A stretch of DNA of 64,000 nucleotides from Diphasiastrum complanatum (taxonomy: Eukaryota > Streptophyta > Lycopodiopsida > Lycopodiales > Lycopodiaceae): the NCBI GenBank assembly GCA_029204225.1, contig CM055095.1:18389483-18453482 (forward strand), written 5' to 3'. Made by a program: the position numbers and the translations under genes. The notes below the pieces were generated by a model. The model did no database searches. It worked only from the letters and a program-made list of their open reading frames with translations, and had not been told where the DNA came from. Below are positions 49,297 through 59,861 of the stretch, piece after piece (position 1 is the first letter of the stretch; every line of letters starts with the position of its first letter).

Positions 49297-50276
49297 TCAT
49301 TGCTTTTCATTTCTGAGGCCCTTTAGCTTCATCACCTTCTCCTTCAAATGCCACTTAACAACATCCCTTGCTTCGGCTAGGGTCTCTGGTTCTTCTGATG
49401 AAGTCCTGAATGATTGAGGTGTATACCTCTCAAGAATTGTTCGAGTCAATGAGGATTTGCAAACATTTAGTTGACCAAAATGTGATGGTGCTTCTTTTTT
49501 AATTTGTTCAGATCTGCTCGAGCTAGCTTGGTCTGGTCTAGTGACAGGTATTGTTGGCTGCTCGGGTTCTGTATCTGTAGTTGCAAGTCCTATAGAAGAA
49601 ACATTATTGTTGGAAGATTCCATGCTGCGTAAAATAGAATGAAATGACACATCATCATTTATCGATGGTTGCTTGAAATCATAATATGTATGTTCTTAGA
49701 AGATTACATCCTTAGAGACAAATGCTACATTAGTGGATGAATCATAAACTTTGTAAGCTTTATGTTCATCGAGATAGCCAATGAAAATACATTTATTTGT
49801 CCTATGATCCAGTTTCTTTCTTAGTTGTTTAGGAATGTGAACAAAACATACACAATCAAAGATTTCTAGATGGTTGACACTAGGCTTGTGCCATACTTCA
49901 TAAGGAGTTTTATTGTTGATGGCTTTAGTGCTCGATCTGTTCTGTAAGTAATAGGCTGTGGCAGTACTTCTACCCAAAACTTTGCAGGTAGGTGTGTTTG
50001 ATGTAGCATAGATCTGGCTGAGTTGAGAAGCGATCAATTCTTCCTTTCTGCAATCCCATTTTGTTGAGGTGAATAGGAAGTTATAAATTGTCTTCAAATG
50101 TTGTGCTCAGCCAGGTAGTCGGACATCTCATTGGAGATGTATTCGCTGCCACCATCATTTCGGCGTGCTTTCACCTTGTAAGATGTTTGGATCTCAACCA
50201 TGGCTTTGAATCTCTTGAAGCATTCAAGGCTTCTGATTTATGCTCTATGAACATGATTGTAGACCATCTAGAATAA
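49297..50276 (-). pseudogene. Element J integrase and linker
   Basis: The core is decayed in the right part: VKARRNDGGSEYIS carries the second Asp region, and SYSPQQNGIAERKN with the Glu is readable through frame changes near 50090. The frame 49696-50097 has STATAYYLQNRSSTKAINNKTPYEVWHKP, CVCFVHIPKQLRKKLDHRTNKCIFIGYLDEHKAYKVYD and FVSKDVIF. The frame 49297-49650 is the Ser/Pro-rich linker (PEQPTIPVTRPDQASSSRSE) that normally leads to RT; it ends before RT motifs. Confidence 0.8.
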
Positions 50277-51400
50277 TCATCTATGAAGGTGATAAAATAA
50301 ATTGCATCTCCTAAGGATGGAGTTGGCATTGGACCACAAAGATCGCCATTTACAGGATCTAATACATGCTTTGAATATGATCTTGACTATCCCTTTGCCT
50401 TCCACGCGAATGGTGCCTGACTCTCTGAGGTAGATGAATTGATCTCTGCTATAAGCTGTGTACTGAGTAAACCATTCCTTGCAAGAAGTCATGTGTTGGG
50501 TAGCACCATTGTCCATGTATCAACTACCATAGTCTTCATTGCTATAGTTGTAAGCCCTTAACAGGTGTGATGGTTTGTGTCCATTAGAGTCTTGCTCCTT
50601 GAATTCTGCCATATTGGAGGAGTCTGGCTGCTGCTGTTGTTGCTTATTTGCCTAGATGCAGATTCGACATTCCTTGATGTCGTGATTAGCTCTCTTACAA
50701 TATTTGTAGAAGAGCTTCTTCTACAATCCACTATTTTGAGCTTGAGTATGAGGCTTCTGCTACTGCTGCTGCACTTGATTCTTGCCCTTGGAATAGTCTT
50801 TCTTCTTTGTGCATAGAGCCAGTGACTTGACTTTGATGGACAAACTGTTGGTCTTTCTCCGTATTTCTTCTTGAAGAAGATGGCTGATCACCTTTTGAAG
50901 AGTGAGGTCAGGTTGTGTGGAGGTCATTACAACAAAATGTTCATAGGACTTAGGTAAAGAAGAAAGCAAGGTCATAACGACATCATCATCTTGAATAGCA
51001 CATCCTAGGGCTAACAACTGATCCATTAAAGATTAAGTGTGAAGAATTTCCTTCTAAGGTGTAACCTGGTGGTTACATCTTGAGTCTCATATAGATTCGA
51101 TAATAAATCTAGTGCTTCCTTAGTGGATTTGCACATGGTAACATGGGATATTTGGGAGTCGGCCAGATTGAGCATGATCGACGCTAAGGCCTTCTAATCT
51201 TTGATCTTCCATGCCTTCGCTAATTGATGATCACTCTCTTCTAGTTTCAGGTCAGAATGTTCTACAACATCCCAAAGATCTCTATCTATCAACATCATTT
51301 GGAGTTTTAACTTCCAGATATAGAAGTTAGATCCGTTGAACTTGTCAATGATTCTAACTTTGTTGGATGAAGAAGATAAAGAGTTATCGATAAGAGACAT
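50277..51400 (-). pseudogene. Element J Gag, zinc knuckle and protease
   Basis: The ATG at 51400 gives MSLIDNSLSSSSNKVRIIDK, FNGSNFYIWKLKLQMMLIDRDLWDVVE; stops and a frameshift follow. The frame 50760-51026 has DDDVVMTLLSSLPKSYEHFV and LLQEEIRRK. A knuckle lacking its first Cys (YKYCKRANHDIKEC, with Phe before it) and the protease site YMDNGATQHMTS (Ser of DSG replaced by Asn) lie to the left, then KEWFTQY. Confidence 0.85.
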
Positions 51401-51445
51401 GTTGACAATAATACAAATAGAATAATCTCTTAGTTTATTGAGCTA

Positions 51446-51458
51446 TCCTCTGATACCA
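51446..51458 (-). other. Primer-binding site of element J
   Basis: The minus strand reads TGGTATCAGAGGA, three bases inside the LTR edge. Confidence 0.8.
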
Positions 51459-51461
51459 ATT

Positions 51462-52059
51462 TGTAGGAATAGGGTGAGAGGACGCAAATGGAGGAAGAGA
51501 GAAGAAAATAGTTTGTGGAACAACTCTCCCATTATTACGGGCTGCTACAAGCAAGAACAGTCTAAAAGATTGTTGTCGCTGAAGTAGACTCACAGCTCAA
51601 GCGTAGGTTGCATCTATTCCTAACAACTATGGACTTAATTTCCAATAGCAAATTTGCCTTTATTAGAAGAAGTCCGGTCTATCAATGTATAGAAGACACT
51701 GCTAAGGAGTCTGTTGGATTAGCTTACAAGATTTGCTTAGAGGCAATAACGGATTAATTTGTTAGAAATTTTTTCCGTTCGTGACATATGTATTGTTGAG
51801 CTGTCAATTTGATTAAATCAGCTTTTGAGAGTTGGCACTGACATTGACTTTTGAAGAAGTCAGATAGTCGACATCGGAGCTTTGACACGATGTTGAGGAA
51901 GTCTATGATGTGGAAGTTCGACAAACTTCGATGTCAGACTTAGAAGTCGGACAAGGCTGAGAAGTCAAAGAAGTCACAAACTTCGGACAAGTCAAAGACT
52001 TCGGATAAGTCGACTTTGGCTCAGGCTCAAAACCAGAGTTGTATCTCATTTTGCCAACA
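51462..52059 (-). repeat. 5' LTR of element J
   Basis: On the minus strand it starts TGTTGGCAAAATGAG and ends CCTATTCCTACA. AAGTC occurs about seven times between 51857 and 52015, so the coding strand carries repeated TGACTT, a W-box-like core, in the U3 position. No partner LTR is present. Confidence 0.65.
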
Positions 52060-52817
52060 GTTCTACATGAAAGCAATGAATAGATTCTCATTACCAGTTG
52101 AATTTAAGAGAAATTTCAATAGGTTTCAAGCGTGGATGTACAAATGAAGGATGCAACATAGAAAAAGTCACTTGAAAACGATATTAAACATAGACATTCC
52201 AAAAATCCTATGAAAATACGCACCAGAAATGATGAATTTATAAAAGAAATTTTACACATGTGGAATCCGATCAAATGACATGGTCGTTCAATGGTTCATT
52301 GAGAATATTCTTCGTACATCGAATGATTGATGCAACAGTTCTCACATGCAGAATGACACATGTCGATATCCGATTCAACCACATGTTTGCACCCACGTGT
52401 CCCTAACCAATACGCCATAAATACCTATATGGATGGACACGTGGACCACTGAAATGCTGCCATGTGGCATCGGCTATTTTTCACACGTGCAAAATTTTTT
52501 TTACATATACTCTCCATGAAAAAGTCATTTTTTCATGCAGATTTTTAGCTTCTCTCCGATATCGCTCTCAAGCATATGCACTTGTCATCCTTTGTCCACC
52601 AACACCCCCCATACTCGAGACCAATACTACAATCTGTCCGATATTGCTTTTGAACGTCTTTCTGTTATTTTTGAAGTGTTACACTGCTCTCAAGACCGAT
52701 ATTCAATCCTCAAGTGCATTTCTTGTGCAAAAACTTTTTGAATCCTTTTTGTAAACTTGGATGCGATATTCCAATTTTGGTTTTTTTTTTTAAGTTTGTC
52801 TTTTTTTTTTTAACGTG
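52060..52817 (+). promoter_or_regulatory. Presumed promoter region of the H3-like/Ulp1 unit
   Basis: No ORF of note. Three ACGTG cores cluster within about 90 bp: CCACGTGTCC near 52402, GACACGTGGACC near 52437 and CACACGTGCA near 52484. Such G-box-like elements are typical of plant promoters. A T-rich stretch lies just before the ATG at 52818. Confidence 0.4.
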
Positions 52818-53170
52818 ATGGCTAGGACTAAATCCACTGCCCATACCAGAACCTCTGTACAGTCTTTCCATGCCCGTGTCCCTCCTAGAACTGGCTGACG
52901 ATGTGGTAGGAAGCAGGTCTAGTTGAGGGAGATCAAGAAACTTCAGAGATCAACTGAATTGTTGATTCTGAAAGCTCCCATTGGTCGATCTGTTAGGAAT
53001 GTCACCCTATCTCTCGGGCTTGATGTTCATTTTGTTGTCACAACCATGCAAGCCTTACAGGGTGTTGCAGAGAACTATCTGTCTCAATTTTTTGAGGATT
53101 CCATTCTTTTGGCTGTGCATGGTAAGCGTGGTACCATCATGTCCAAGGATTTCATAATTCTCAAAAGACT
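52818..53170 (+). pseudogene. Histone H3-like part of the fusion
   Basis: Eukaryotic H3 pairs with H4 in nucleosomes. Here the globular fold is complete by alignment, but tail residues after MARTK are not conserved (the K9/S10 and K27 contexts are absent). TGA at 52896 and TAG at 52920 interrupt the segment just before LREI. CGRKQV stands where RPGTVA is usual. Divergence is too great for a canonical H3 gene. Confidence 0.75.
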
Positions 53171-53559
53171 TCGGGACCGCTATCCAGATCTTCATGTGGA
53201 TAACGCTAGCACCTCCAGAGATATGCCTTTGGATAGATCAAACATGCCGACTACCTCAATGAAGAAGAGAAAGCAGGCTGTCCCTAGAAAACCTGGATCT
53301 CGTAGGCCAACTACTTTCCTTTCTCCGAGATTTATCCTTGCACAGTGAGCCCATATCGTCCTAACCACTAAATTAGTATCTTCGGACTCTAAATCAGACT
53401 CAGAACTAGATTCTCCTCCTCCTATTACTCGTCAACCTCCTCAGAATATTTCTTTATCGAAGCTGGAGATAACCCAAGAGGAGCTTGACAAGATAACAGA
53501 AAAAATTGTAAATATTGTCTCGACATCTATTTTAAGCCCCGTACATAACTTTTTTATAA

Positions 53560-54788
53560 GAATCCCATATGATCCTCTGCAGACATATTTTGATTCTGAC
53601 CATTATAATGAATATGAATCTTACTCAGCCAATAGAATTCATGTGCTCGGCAAGATTTTTGATTTTTTTCTTCCAGATTCAAATAGAAGCTTTTGATCAG
53701 GTCCCAAATTTTGTATAGAGCTTAAAGATAAAACTTCAGATATCACAGATACAATTGTAGAAGCCGGCCAAATTTTTTTGCAGCACAATATCAGTCTCGA
53801 TTCCATAGGAGACATTTTTGTTGTTAGTTGTTTTTTTATGTTGACAGTGAAGGCAAAAGAGGCCACTTTTGAAAGGGTTGTATATTTCATCAACTGTAGT
53901 CCAGTGGCCAAATTCTATTTGATTCCATATGAGAATAAGTAAGTTTTGCTAGTTTGGTGTTGATGCCTTTTATTTTGATAATTATACTCCTGTCAAAATT
54001 GATTCTAATTGCATTTTGATTGTTGCAGTCGACATTGGAGCTTAAATATTCTTTCTGTGAGAATAAATAAGGAGGGTGTATCAAATTTTCTATGTGTAAA
54101 ACTAAACTCAGCTAAAAATACACATAAAGAATTTGATTCTCTACTTCATGATGTCGTTCGAAAAACACCAACAATGACAAGTTCTATTGGGGAAATAAAC
54201 ATTAAATCTCTCAAGGTATATACAATTTATTGCTTATATGCATCTTTTTTTTTAGTGTAAATCTCTCTTCATAGCATGAATATATTATATATCATAATAT
54301 TAACAATTTTCGTTCAAAATCTGTAGTATGTACAACAAAAGGATGCTTTTAGTTGTGCATGGTTCGTGATGTACAATACAAAGCTTTTTTTTAGTGGTAT
54401 AATTTACAAATGGATGTTGATATTGACAAGGTAATATTTTGTTCATTTGTTGTTCTTTTCATTCTAATTCTTATTTCTTTAGTGTGATTGTTAGTAATTT
54501 GCTCATTCACCTTGTTTGTGATGATAGTTTACTCTTGACCCATACAATCCCGACAAAGTGTATAGATTGTGGCAAGAGTTGATCAAAAAATTTGTATTGA
54601 ATGGTGTAAGTTTAGAAGTCCTTCCTAAGACACACATTGCCAAAATGACTCAAAACACTTTTCCTGCTAACCTTCACATTTTTCACATTTTTAAAAATGC
54701 GACATCAACCTATTTTTTTGGCTTTCACAATTTTGAACTGGCACAGCGTGAAGAGCTGAAAACGGCTAAGGCACGGAAGAAAGTGTGA
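53560..54788 (+). pseudogene. Ulp1 (C48) protease part of the fusion
   Basis: Ulp1-family enzymes cleave SUMO precursors and conjugates. Related proteases are also carried by some plant DNA transposons. His, Gln and Cys of the active site are present; the Asp is Asn. Exon 2 (54029-54215) joins in phase with exon 1 through a split Asn codon. Exon 3 (54327-54430) is one base short of phase, probably in a T run at about 54387. Exon 4 (54528-54788) encodes a basic C-terminus (AKARKKV). Confidence 0.75.
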
Positions 54789-54990
54789 AGCAATCAGAAG
54801 TAGTTGCAATTAAGCATAATGTGTTCTTTTGATTAAAGCAGATTAGCTTATTTCTTAGTTTTTACATATAGGATCAACAAGAGAGAGTATACACATGTAT
54901 GCACTGTGATGCACATACAAACATATATAGCAAAATGCACAACAGTGACATGCAGAAGCAGAAAACTAAACATAGCTAGTAGTAGCTAGT

Positions 54991-55133
<143 letters not shown>

Positions 55134-55190
55134 ATACCTCTCTTGCGCTAACATGTTGATCTGAGAAACAGACAGCGCTCAAAGATCATT

Positions 55191-55881
55191 TGTGAAAAGT
55201 ACAGTACTAAGGACCATAAATGGATCTTTGAATGATCCACAAGATGATTGTATGCTTGTTAAACAATCTATCAGAAACTAGTCATCAGAAAACAAGATCT
55301 AGTTTAGCAGCTTGATAGGAAACAAGTAGAGACAATCAAAGCATTGATCAAATAGTCTAATCCAACTCCACACGTGTGGAAATAAGGCTGTACTACGGCC
55401 TGTAGACAATGTTTACAAAGTTCCAAAGCTGGGTTTCATTGGAAAAATAGAGTAATCACCATACAATGAGAGGAAACTCGAGTTTCTCCTTGAGGCTCCA
55501 AAAAGTTTCTATCTTCTCACTATGGAGAATGGAAATACATAGTAAAACACACTTCCTTTGCAAAGTTAGGTGAAAATCCAGCATGTAATAAGGAAGTAGA
55601 CTCCACTTTCTTGCCCTAATGTGAAAACCCTAGTCTAGATCCAAGAGTCATGCTTGGTAGGTGCATGGTAGGTACAAATCTCATCATAAATCATGGTCTA
55701 GATCCTACAAAGTAGGAATCACTACCAAATAGACACAACCACTCCTCTTGAATCGTGGTAACCTACTTTAGGTGTGTATGTACAAGTGGCACTTTTGCCA
55801 TTCAAGTAACCAACAAACAATATTGACAAAATGTACAATATTCTACATGGCTAGATTTGCCAATGTAGGCAATTTTTCACA
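55191..55881 (-). repeat. 3' LTR of element B
   Basis: 691 bp with TGTGAA/TTCACA inverted ends. Contains CACACGTGTG at 55379-55388. Confidence 0.95.
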
Positions 55882-56343
55882 CTCCTCCTCAAATCTAGCC
55901 TTGGAGATCACAATGCTTTTATCAATAACTCCAATTGAAGATCTAAGCTTGACAAATGAATCTTTAGGTAAAGGTTTAGTAAACAAATCAGCCAAGCAAC
56001 TTGATGATGGCACGTGTTGGAGCTTGATCTCTTTAGCTTGCACTTTTTCCCTCACGAAATGATGAGCAATTTCGATGTGTTTGCTCCTTGCATGGAATGT
56101 AGGATTAGTTGCAAATGATTGGGCTGATTGGTTGTCACAATAGATGATAGGGATCTCCTCCTCCATGACATGAAGCTCCACCAATAGCCTTTTGAGCCAC
56201 AAGACCTCCTTGCATGTTGATGTCAAGGCCTTGTATTTGGATTCTGTGGAAGATAGGGAGATGGTATCTTGCTTTTTGGAAAGCCATGATACTACTCTAT
56301 CACATAGAAAGGTGGCAAAGGCACTTGTTGATCTTCTATCCAC
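55843..56343 (-). pseudogene. Element B RNase H, frameshifted from the polyprotein
   Basis: DRRSTSAFATFLCDRVVSW, SLSSTESKYKALTSTCKEVLWLKRLL, YCDNQSAQSFATNPTFHARSKHIEI and LADLFTKPLPKDSF give the complete C-terminal Copia RNase H. It continues the polyprotein but lies in another frame; a single-base loss just after the SDSDFA motif (near 56345) explains the split. The frame runs through the polypurine tract and ends 39 bp inside the LTR. The Met at 56343 is not a real start. Confidence 0.9.
55882..55893 (-). other. Polypurine tract of element B
   Basis: The minus strand reads GAGGAGGAG next to the 3' LTR, identical to element A's tract. It also encodes part of the RNase H C-terminus (FEEE). 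Confidence 0.8.
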
Positions 56344-59300
56344 TTTGTCACTGCAAAATCCGAGTCACTATAGGCTCTTAAGCCAAGATTAGTTCCTCTA
56401 TACAAAATACCAAAATTCTTAGTGAATGAAATGTATCTAAGAACTCTTTTGGCCATCTTCCAATGTGAAACTAGAGGACTTTGCATGAATTGGCTTAACT
56501 TTCCAACACTATAACTAAGATCAGGTCTAGTTATAGTTAAATAGATCAAGGAGCCAATAAGCCTTCTATATAATGTGATGTCCTCAAAGGATGCTTCATC
56601 ACAACCAATAGATGCTTTTACATGTTGCTCCATTGGTGTCTCAATGCCTTTACAATTCTTCATTCCAAATCTATCTAGGATGGATGTAGCATATTTAGAT
56701 TGACAAATGAAGCTAAAATCACATCCTCTAATAACCTCTATTCCAAGAATGAAGCTCAATAGGCCGAGATCTACCATCTTAAACTCTTTTGCTAAAGCAA
56801 TTTTTACATTTCTAATTCCATCTAGATCATTACCACTCAAGATAATGTCATCTACATACAAAACAAGAATAATGATCATGCCATCATGAAAACTTATATA
56901 CAATGATGGATCATAGGCACTCATTACAAAATTGATGGAAATGAGAAAAGAGTTTAGCCTAGAGTACCATGCTCTAGGTGCTTGCTTGAGCCCATAAAGG
57001 CTCTTCTTCAAAAAACACACCTTTCCTTCATGCTTTGCCTTGATGAAGCCCTCGGGTTGCCTCATGTATATCTCTTCCTCCAAATAACCATTGAGGAATG
57101 CATTTGTTAAGTCAAGTTGGAATAGCTCCCAATTGAAGGTTGTAGCAAGACTAATGATCAACCTGATAGTAACAAGCTTAGCCACAGGAGCAAAAGTCTC
57201 ATCGTAGTCAATGCCTTTGGTTTGTAAAAAACCTTTGGCAACAAGCCTAGATTTATGCTTGCTTATTGATCCATCTTGATTATACTTCAATCTAAACACC
57301 CACTTGCAATCAAGAGGTTTCTTCCCTTGAGGAAGATCCACAAGATCCCAAGTATGATTCTCAATAAGAGCATCATACTCTACTTGCATAGCATCCATCC
57401 AACTTTTAGACTTACAAGCATCTTCATAGCATGTTGGCTCATCTAACATTGAAGTAAGAAAGGTGTAAGATGTGAAAGATGATGAGCCTTCCCTTTGATC
57501 ACCTTGACCATCATAGGTGAGCCTCAATGGCTCGGATCTTGCCCTTGTAGATCTTCTTGGAGTTCTTGGAGTTCTTGCATCTTGAGGTGGATCCTCAAGT
57601 TCTTCTTCACTTGGAAGCTCCTCCTCCATCCTAGCATGATCCTTGGCATCAAGATGATTAGTAGCATTATCATCCAAATCACAAGCATGTCCTTCAAAAA
57701 TAACATCCCTACTCACTATCACCTTGCTAGTGATGGGATTGAAGACTCTATAACCTTTGCTATTCTCACCATATCCCACAAAGATGCCTTTGATGGATGT
57801 TGCATCATCCTTCCTTCTCTTATCCAAGGATTGGTGTACATAGCAAGTGGATCCAAAAACTTTGAGATCTTTGAGATTGGGCTTCTCTCCAAATAGAGCT
57901 TCAAATGGTGTGATTCCTCCAATGGCTTGGTTTGGCAATCTATTGCACAAATAATTAGCACAAGTTATTGCTTCACCCCAAAATGGTTTGGATAGAGAAG
58001 CATCTAGCCTTAAGGCCTTAGCACACTCACAAAGAGATCTATTTCTTCTCTCACTCACTCCATTTTGTTGAGGGGTGTATGGACATGACAACTCCCTCTT
58101 TATGCCATTAGAAATACAAAAGTCAATCAACTTATTGGAGACATATTCACCTCCATTATCACTCCTTAATACCTTAATCTTGGTACTAAGTTGATTTTCT
58201 ACCAAAGTCTTGAACTTTACAAAAGAATCAAACACCATTGATTTGCTAGACAAGAGGTACATCCAACAAAATCTAGAATAGTCATCAATGAAGATTACAT
58301 AGTACTTGGCACCACCATTAGACTCATGTGAAAAACTATGAACATCCGAATGGATGAGTTCAAGAGGAGAGTTTGATCTTGATGTAGATCTTGAGAAGGG
58401 TAGCTTGTGAGCCTTTGAGAGGCTGCATGCTTCACATCTCTTCCCACACTTTGACAAATGCTTGGGGAGTCCAACTGCAAGCTCCTTTGTAGTCATAGAT
58501 TCCATGGCTTTGTAGTTGGGGTGGCCCAACCTTTTGTGCCACAGTTCCACCTTTGATAGCTCCACCTTTGCCAAGTTAACACTCTCCACTGCAATATTAG
58601 CATCAAGCTTAAACAATCTACCTTGCTTAAAGCCTTTGGCTATACATTCATCATTTCTAAGGATGGAACAAACTCCATGCTTAAATTGTACATCTAGGCC
58701 ATTATCCATTAACTGGCCAACACTAAGCAAATTCTTGGTTAACTTAGGAACATAAAGAACATTATCTAGATTCATCCTTTTGGATGATCCCACATACAAG
58801 GGAATTGTTCCTATTCCACTTATCTTACATTCTTGACTACTTGCAGTATAGATTGATCTATGTAAGTCATTGTAAGAAAGTAAGGTGGAGAATATGTCCT
58901 TTTGATATGTCATGTGGGAATTTGCCCCACTATCAATCCACCAAGAATCATTGGTGTTGCTCTTGGATGATGGTGGTTTGTTGTAAACCATCAAGGATGA
59001 CTCTTCATCCTCCTCTTCCTCCTGATGTGCAATGTTGCTTTGTTTGCTCTCTTGTGCCTTCTTCTTCTTGAGACATTCTGATGCAAAATGTCCTTTCTTT
59101 CCACAGAAAAAACATTTGTACTTGGACTTGTCTTTGATCTTGCCCTTTGAGCTTGAAGCCTCATCCTCCTCCTTGGTCTCCTTGAAGTGCTTCTTCTTGC
59201 CATTGGTCTTCTTCTTGCTTTTAAATGAGAAATTAGCTTTCTCATCACCATCCTGCAGAGAAATAGCATTCATTCTTGCATTGGTATGCAACATCCTACA

Positions 59301-59861
59301 CTCTTCAACTACTAATACATTGTGTAGCTTTTCTATAGTAGGCAAAGTGTCTTGGATTGCAAAGCTTTGGACCAAATTTGTAAAGCCACTCCCTAGACCA
59401 TTTAGGACAATCTGAACAAGCTCACTATCTTGAATCTTCTCTCCAATGGAAGCTAACTCCCTATTAAGAGACTTGATTCTTAGCACATAATCTTGTGCAT
59501 TCTCATCACTCCTCTTCATGCTTTGTAGAATCTGGTTCCTAAGCATGAGAACCCTCGAAGTGTTACTAGACTCATAGATAGATTTTAAAGATTCCCAAGC
59601 CTCTTTAGCACTCTTACATGATGATACTTCCCTTAAAAGATCATTGCTTACATTCATCTTAATACAGTGAAGTGCAAGCCTAGACCTCTTCTTGTATCTC
59701 ACTAATTCTTGTGCACCTAGAGGTTCATCTTCATCATCTATTAGAAACTCATAAAGGTCCTGGAGCACCATTAGTGACTCCATCCTCACTTTCCAAATAG
59801 CATAATTGGTAGAATTTAACCTCTCACTAGCTTCTAGAAGGTAGGCTCCCACTGATCCCAT
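56292..59861 (-). CDS. Element B Gag-Pol polyprotein (1189 codons)
   Basis: One open frame encodes Gag (MGSVGAYLLEASERLNSTNY to about 240), zinc knuckle CFFCGKKGHFASEC (Cys250, Cys253, His258, Cys263), protease DSGA (310-313), LWHKRLGHPNYKAM (440-453), integrase with Asp506, Asp568 (LRSDNGGEY) and Glu604 (NGVSERRNR), a Ser/Arg/Pro linker, and RT (CKWVFRLKYNQDGSI near 852, LDLTNAFLNG, LYGLKQAPRAWY, YVDD at 1002-1005, KMVDLGLLSFILGI). RNase H starts with SDSDFA (1165-1170) and then runs out of frame. All catalytic residues are present. The product would assemble as a cytoplasmic particle that copies and integrates the element. The start is chosen because the same MGS.GAYLLEASERL opening occurs in element A. 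Confidence 0.95.
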   Translation of the reverse strand: MGSVGAYLLEASERLNSTNYAIWKVRMESLMVLQDLYEFLIDDEDEPLGAQELVRYKKRSRLALHCIKMNVSNDLLREVSSCKSAKEAWESLKSIYESSNTSRVLMLRNQILQSMKRSDENAQDYVLRIKSLNRELASIGEKIQDSELVQIVLNGLGSGFTNLVQSFAIQDTLPTIEKLHNVLVVEECRMLHTNARMNAISLQDGDEKANFSFKSKKKTNGKKKHFKETKEEDEASSSKGKIKDKSKYKCFFCGKKGHFASECLKKKKAQESKQSNIAHQEEEEDEESSLMVYNKPPSSKSNTNDSWWIDSGANSHMTYQKDIFSTLLSYNDLHRSIYTASSQECKISGIGTIPLYVGSSKRMNLDNVLYVPKLTKNLLSVGQLMDNGLDVQFKHGVCSILRNDECIAKGFKQGRLFKLDANIAVESVNLAKVELSKVELWHKRLGHPNYKAMESMTTKELAVGLPKHLSKCGKRCEACSLSKAHKLPFSRSTSRSNSPLELIHSDVHSFSHESNGGAKYYVIFIDDYSRFCWMYLLSSKSMVFDSFVKFKTLVENQLSTKIKVLRSDNGGEYVSNKLIDFCISNGIKRELSCPYTPQQNGVSERRNRSLCECAKALRLDASLSKPFWGEAITCANYLCNRLPNQAIGGITPFEALFGEKPNLKDLKVFGSTCYVHQSLDKRRKDDATSIKGIFVGYGENSKGYRVFNPITSKVIVSRDVIFEGHACDLDDNATNHLDAKDHARMEEELPSEEELEDPPQDARTPRTPRRSTRARSEPLRLTYDGQGDQREGSSSFTSYTFLTSMLDEPTCYEDACKSKSWMDAMQVEYDALIENHTWDLVDLPQGKKPLDCKWVFRLKYNQDGSISKHKSRLVAKGFLQTKGIDYDETFAPVAKLVTIRLIISLATTFNWELFQLDLTNAFLNGYLEEEIYMRQPEGFIKAKHEGKVCFLKKSLYGLKQAPRAWYSRLNSFLISINFVMSAYDPSLYISFHDGMIIILVLYVDDIILSGNDLDGIRNVKIALAKEFKMVDLGLLSFILGIEVIRGCDFSFICQSKYATSILDRFGMKNCKGIETPMEQHVKASIGCDEASFEDITLYRRLIGSLIYLTITRPDLSYSVGKLSQFMQSPLVSHWKMAKRVLRYISFTKNFGILYRGTNLGLRAYSDSDFAVTKWIEDQQVPLPPFYVIE

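Larger units (their letters stand above)
49297..52059 (-). mobile_element. Ty1/Copia element J, 3'-truncated, minus strand
   Basis: The 5' LTR (51462-52059), primer-binding site, gag (51400 leftward), zinc knuckle, protease and integrase follow leftward, ending in the linker before RT at about 49297. RT, RNase H and 3' LTR are absent. Gag type matches element D and relic H. Confidence 0.85.
52818..54788 (+). pseudogene. Histone H3-like domain fused to Ulp1-type cysteine protease (disrupted)
   Basis: From the ATG at 52818 the frame reads MARTKSTAHTRT, a shortened H3-like tail (about 12 residues shorter than H3), then LREIKKLQRSTELLI, NYLSQFFEDSILLAVHGKR and TIMSKDFIILKRLRD. These align without gaps to the H3 fold from alpha-N to alpha-3; loop 1 has canonical H3 length, unlike centromeric H3. 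A basic stretch (KKRKQAVPRK) and a Ser/Pro linker follow. In the same frame comes a C48 protease: DTIVEAGQIFLQ, FLIP-like FYLIPYENN, RHWSLNILSV (catalytic His), LNSAKNTHKEF (Asn where Asp is expected), YVQQKDAFSCAWFVMY (Gln and Cys). Introns inferred at 53939-54028, 54216-54326 and 54431-54527 have GT-AG ends. Stops at 52896, 52920, 53346 and 53694 and one indel in exon 3 break it. Confidence 0.7.

Noticed and set aside
52818-53170. Centromeric H3 (CENH3) identity for the H3-like domain
   Set aside because: Loop 1 has the canonical H3 length instead of the longer CENH3 loop, and the protease fusion is not a CENH3 feature.
53639-54084. Minus-strand frames under the Ulp1 part
   Set aside because: The plus-strand frame matches a known domain across introns; the minus frames match nothing.
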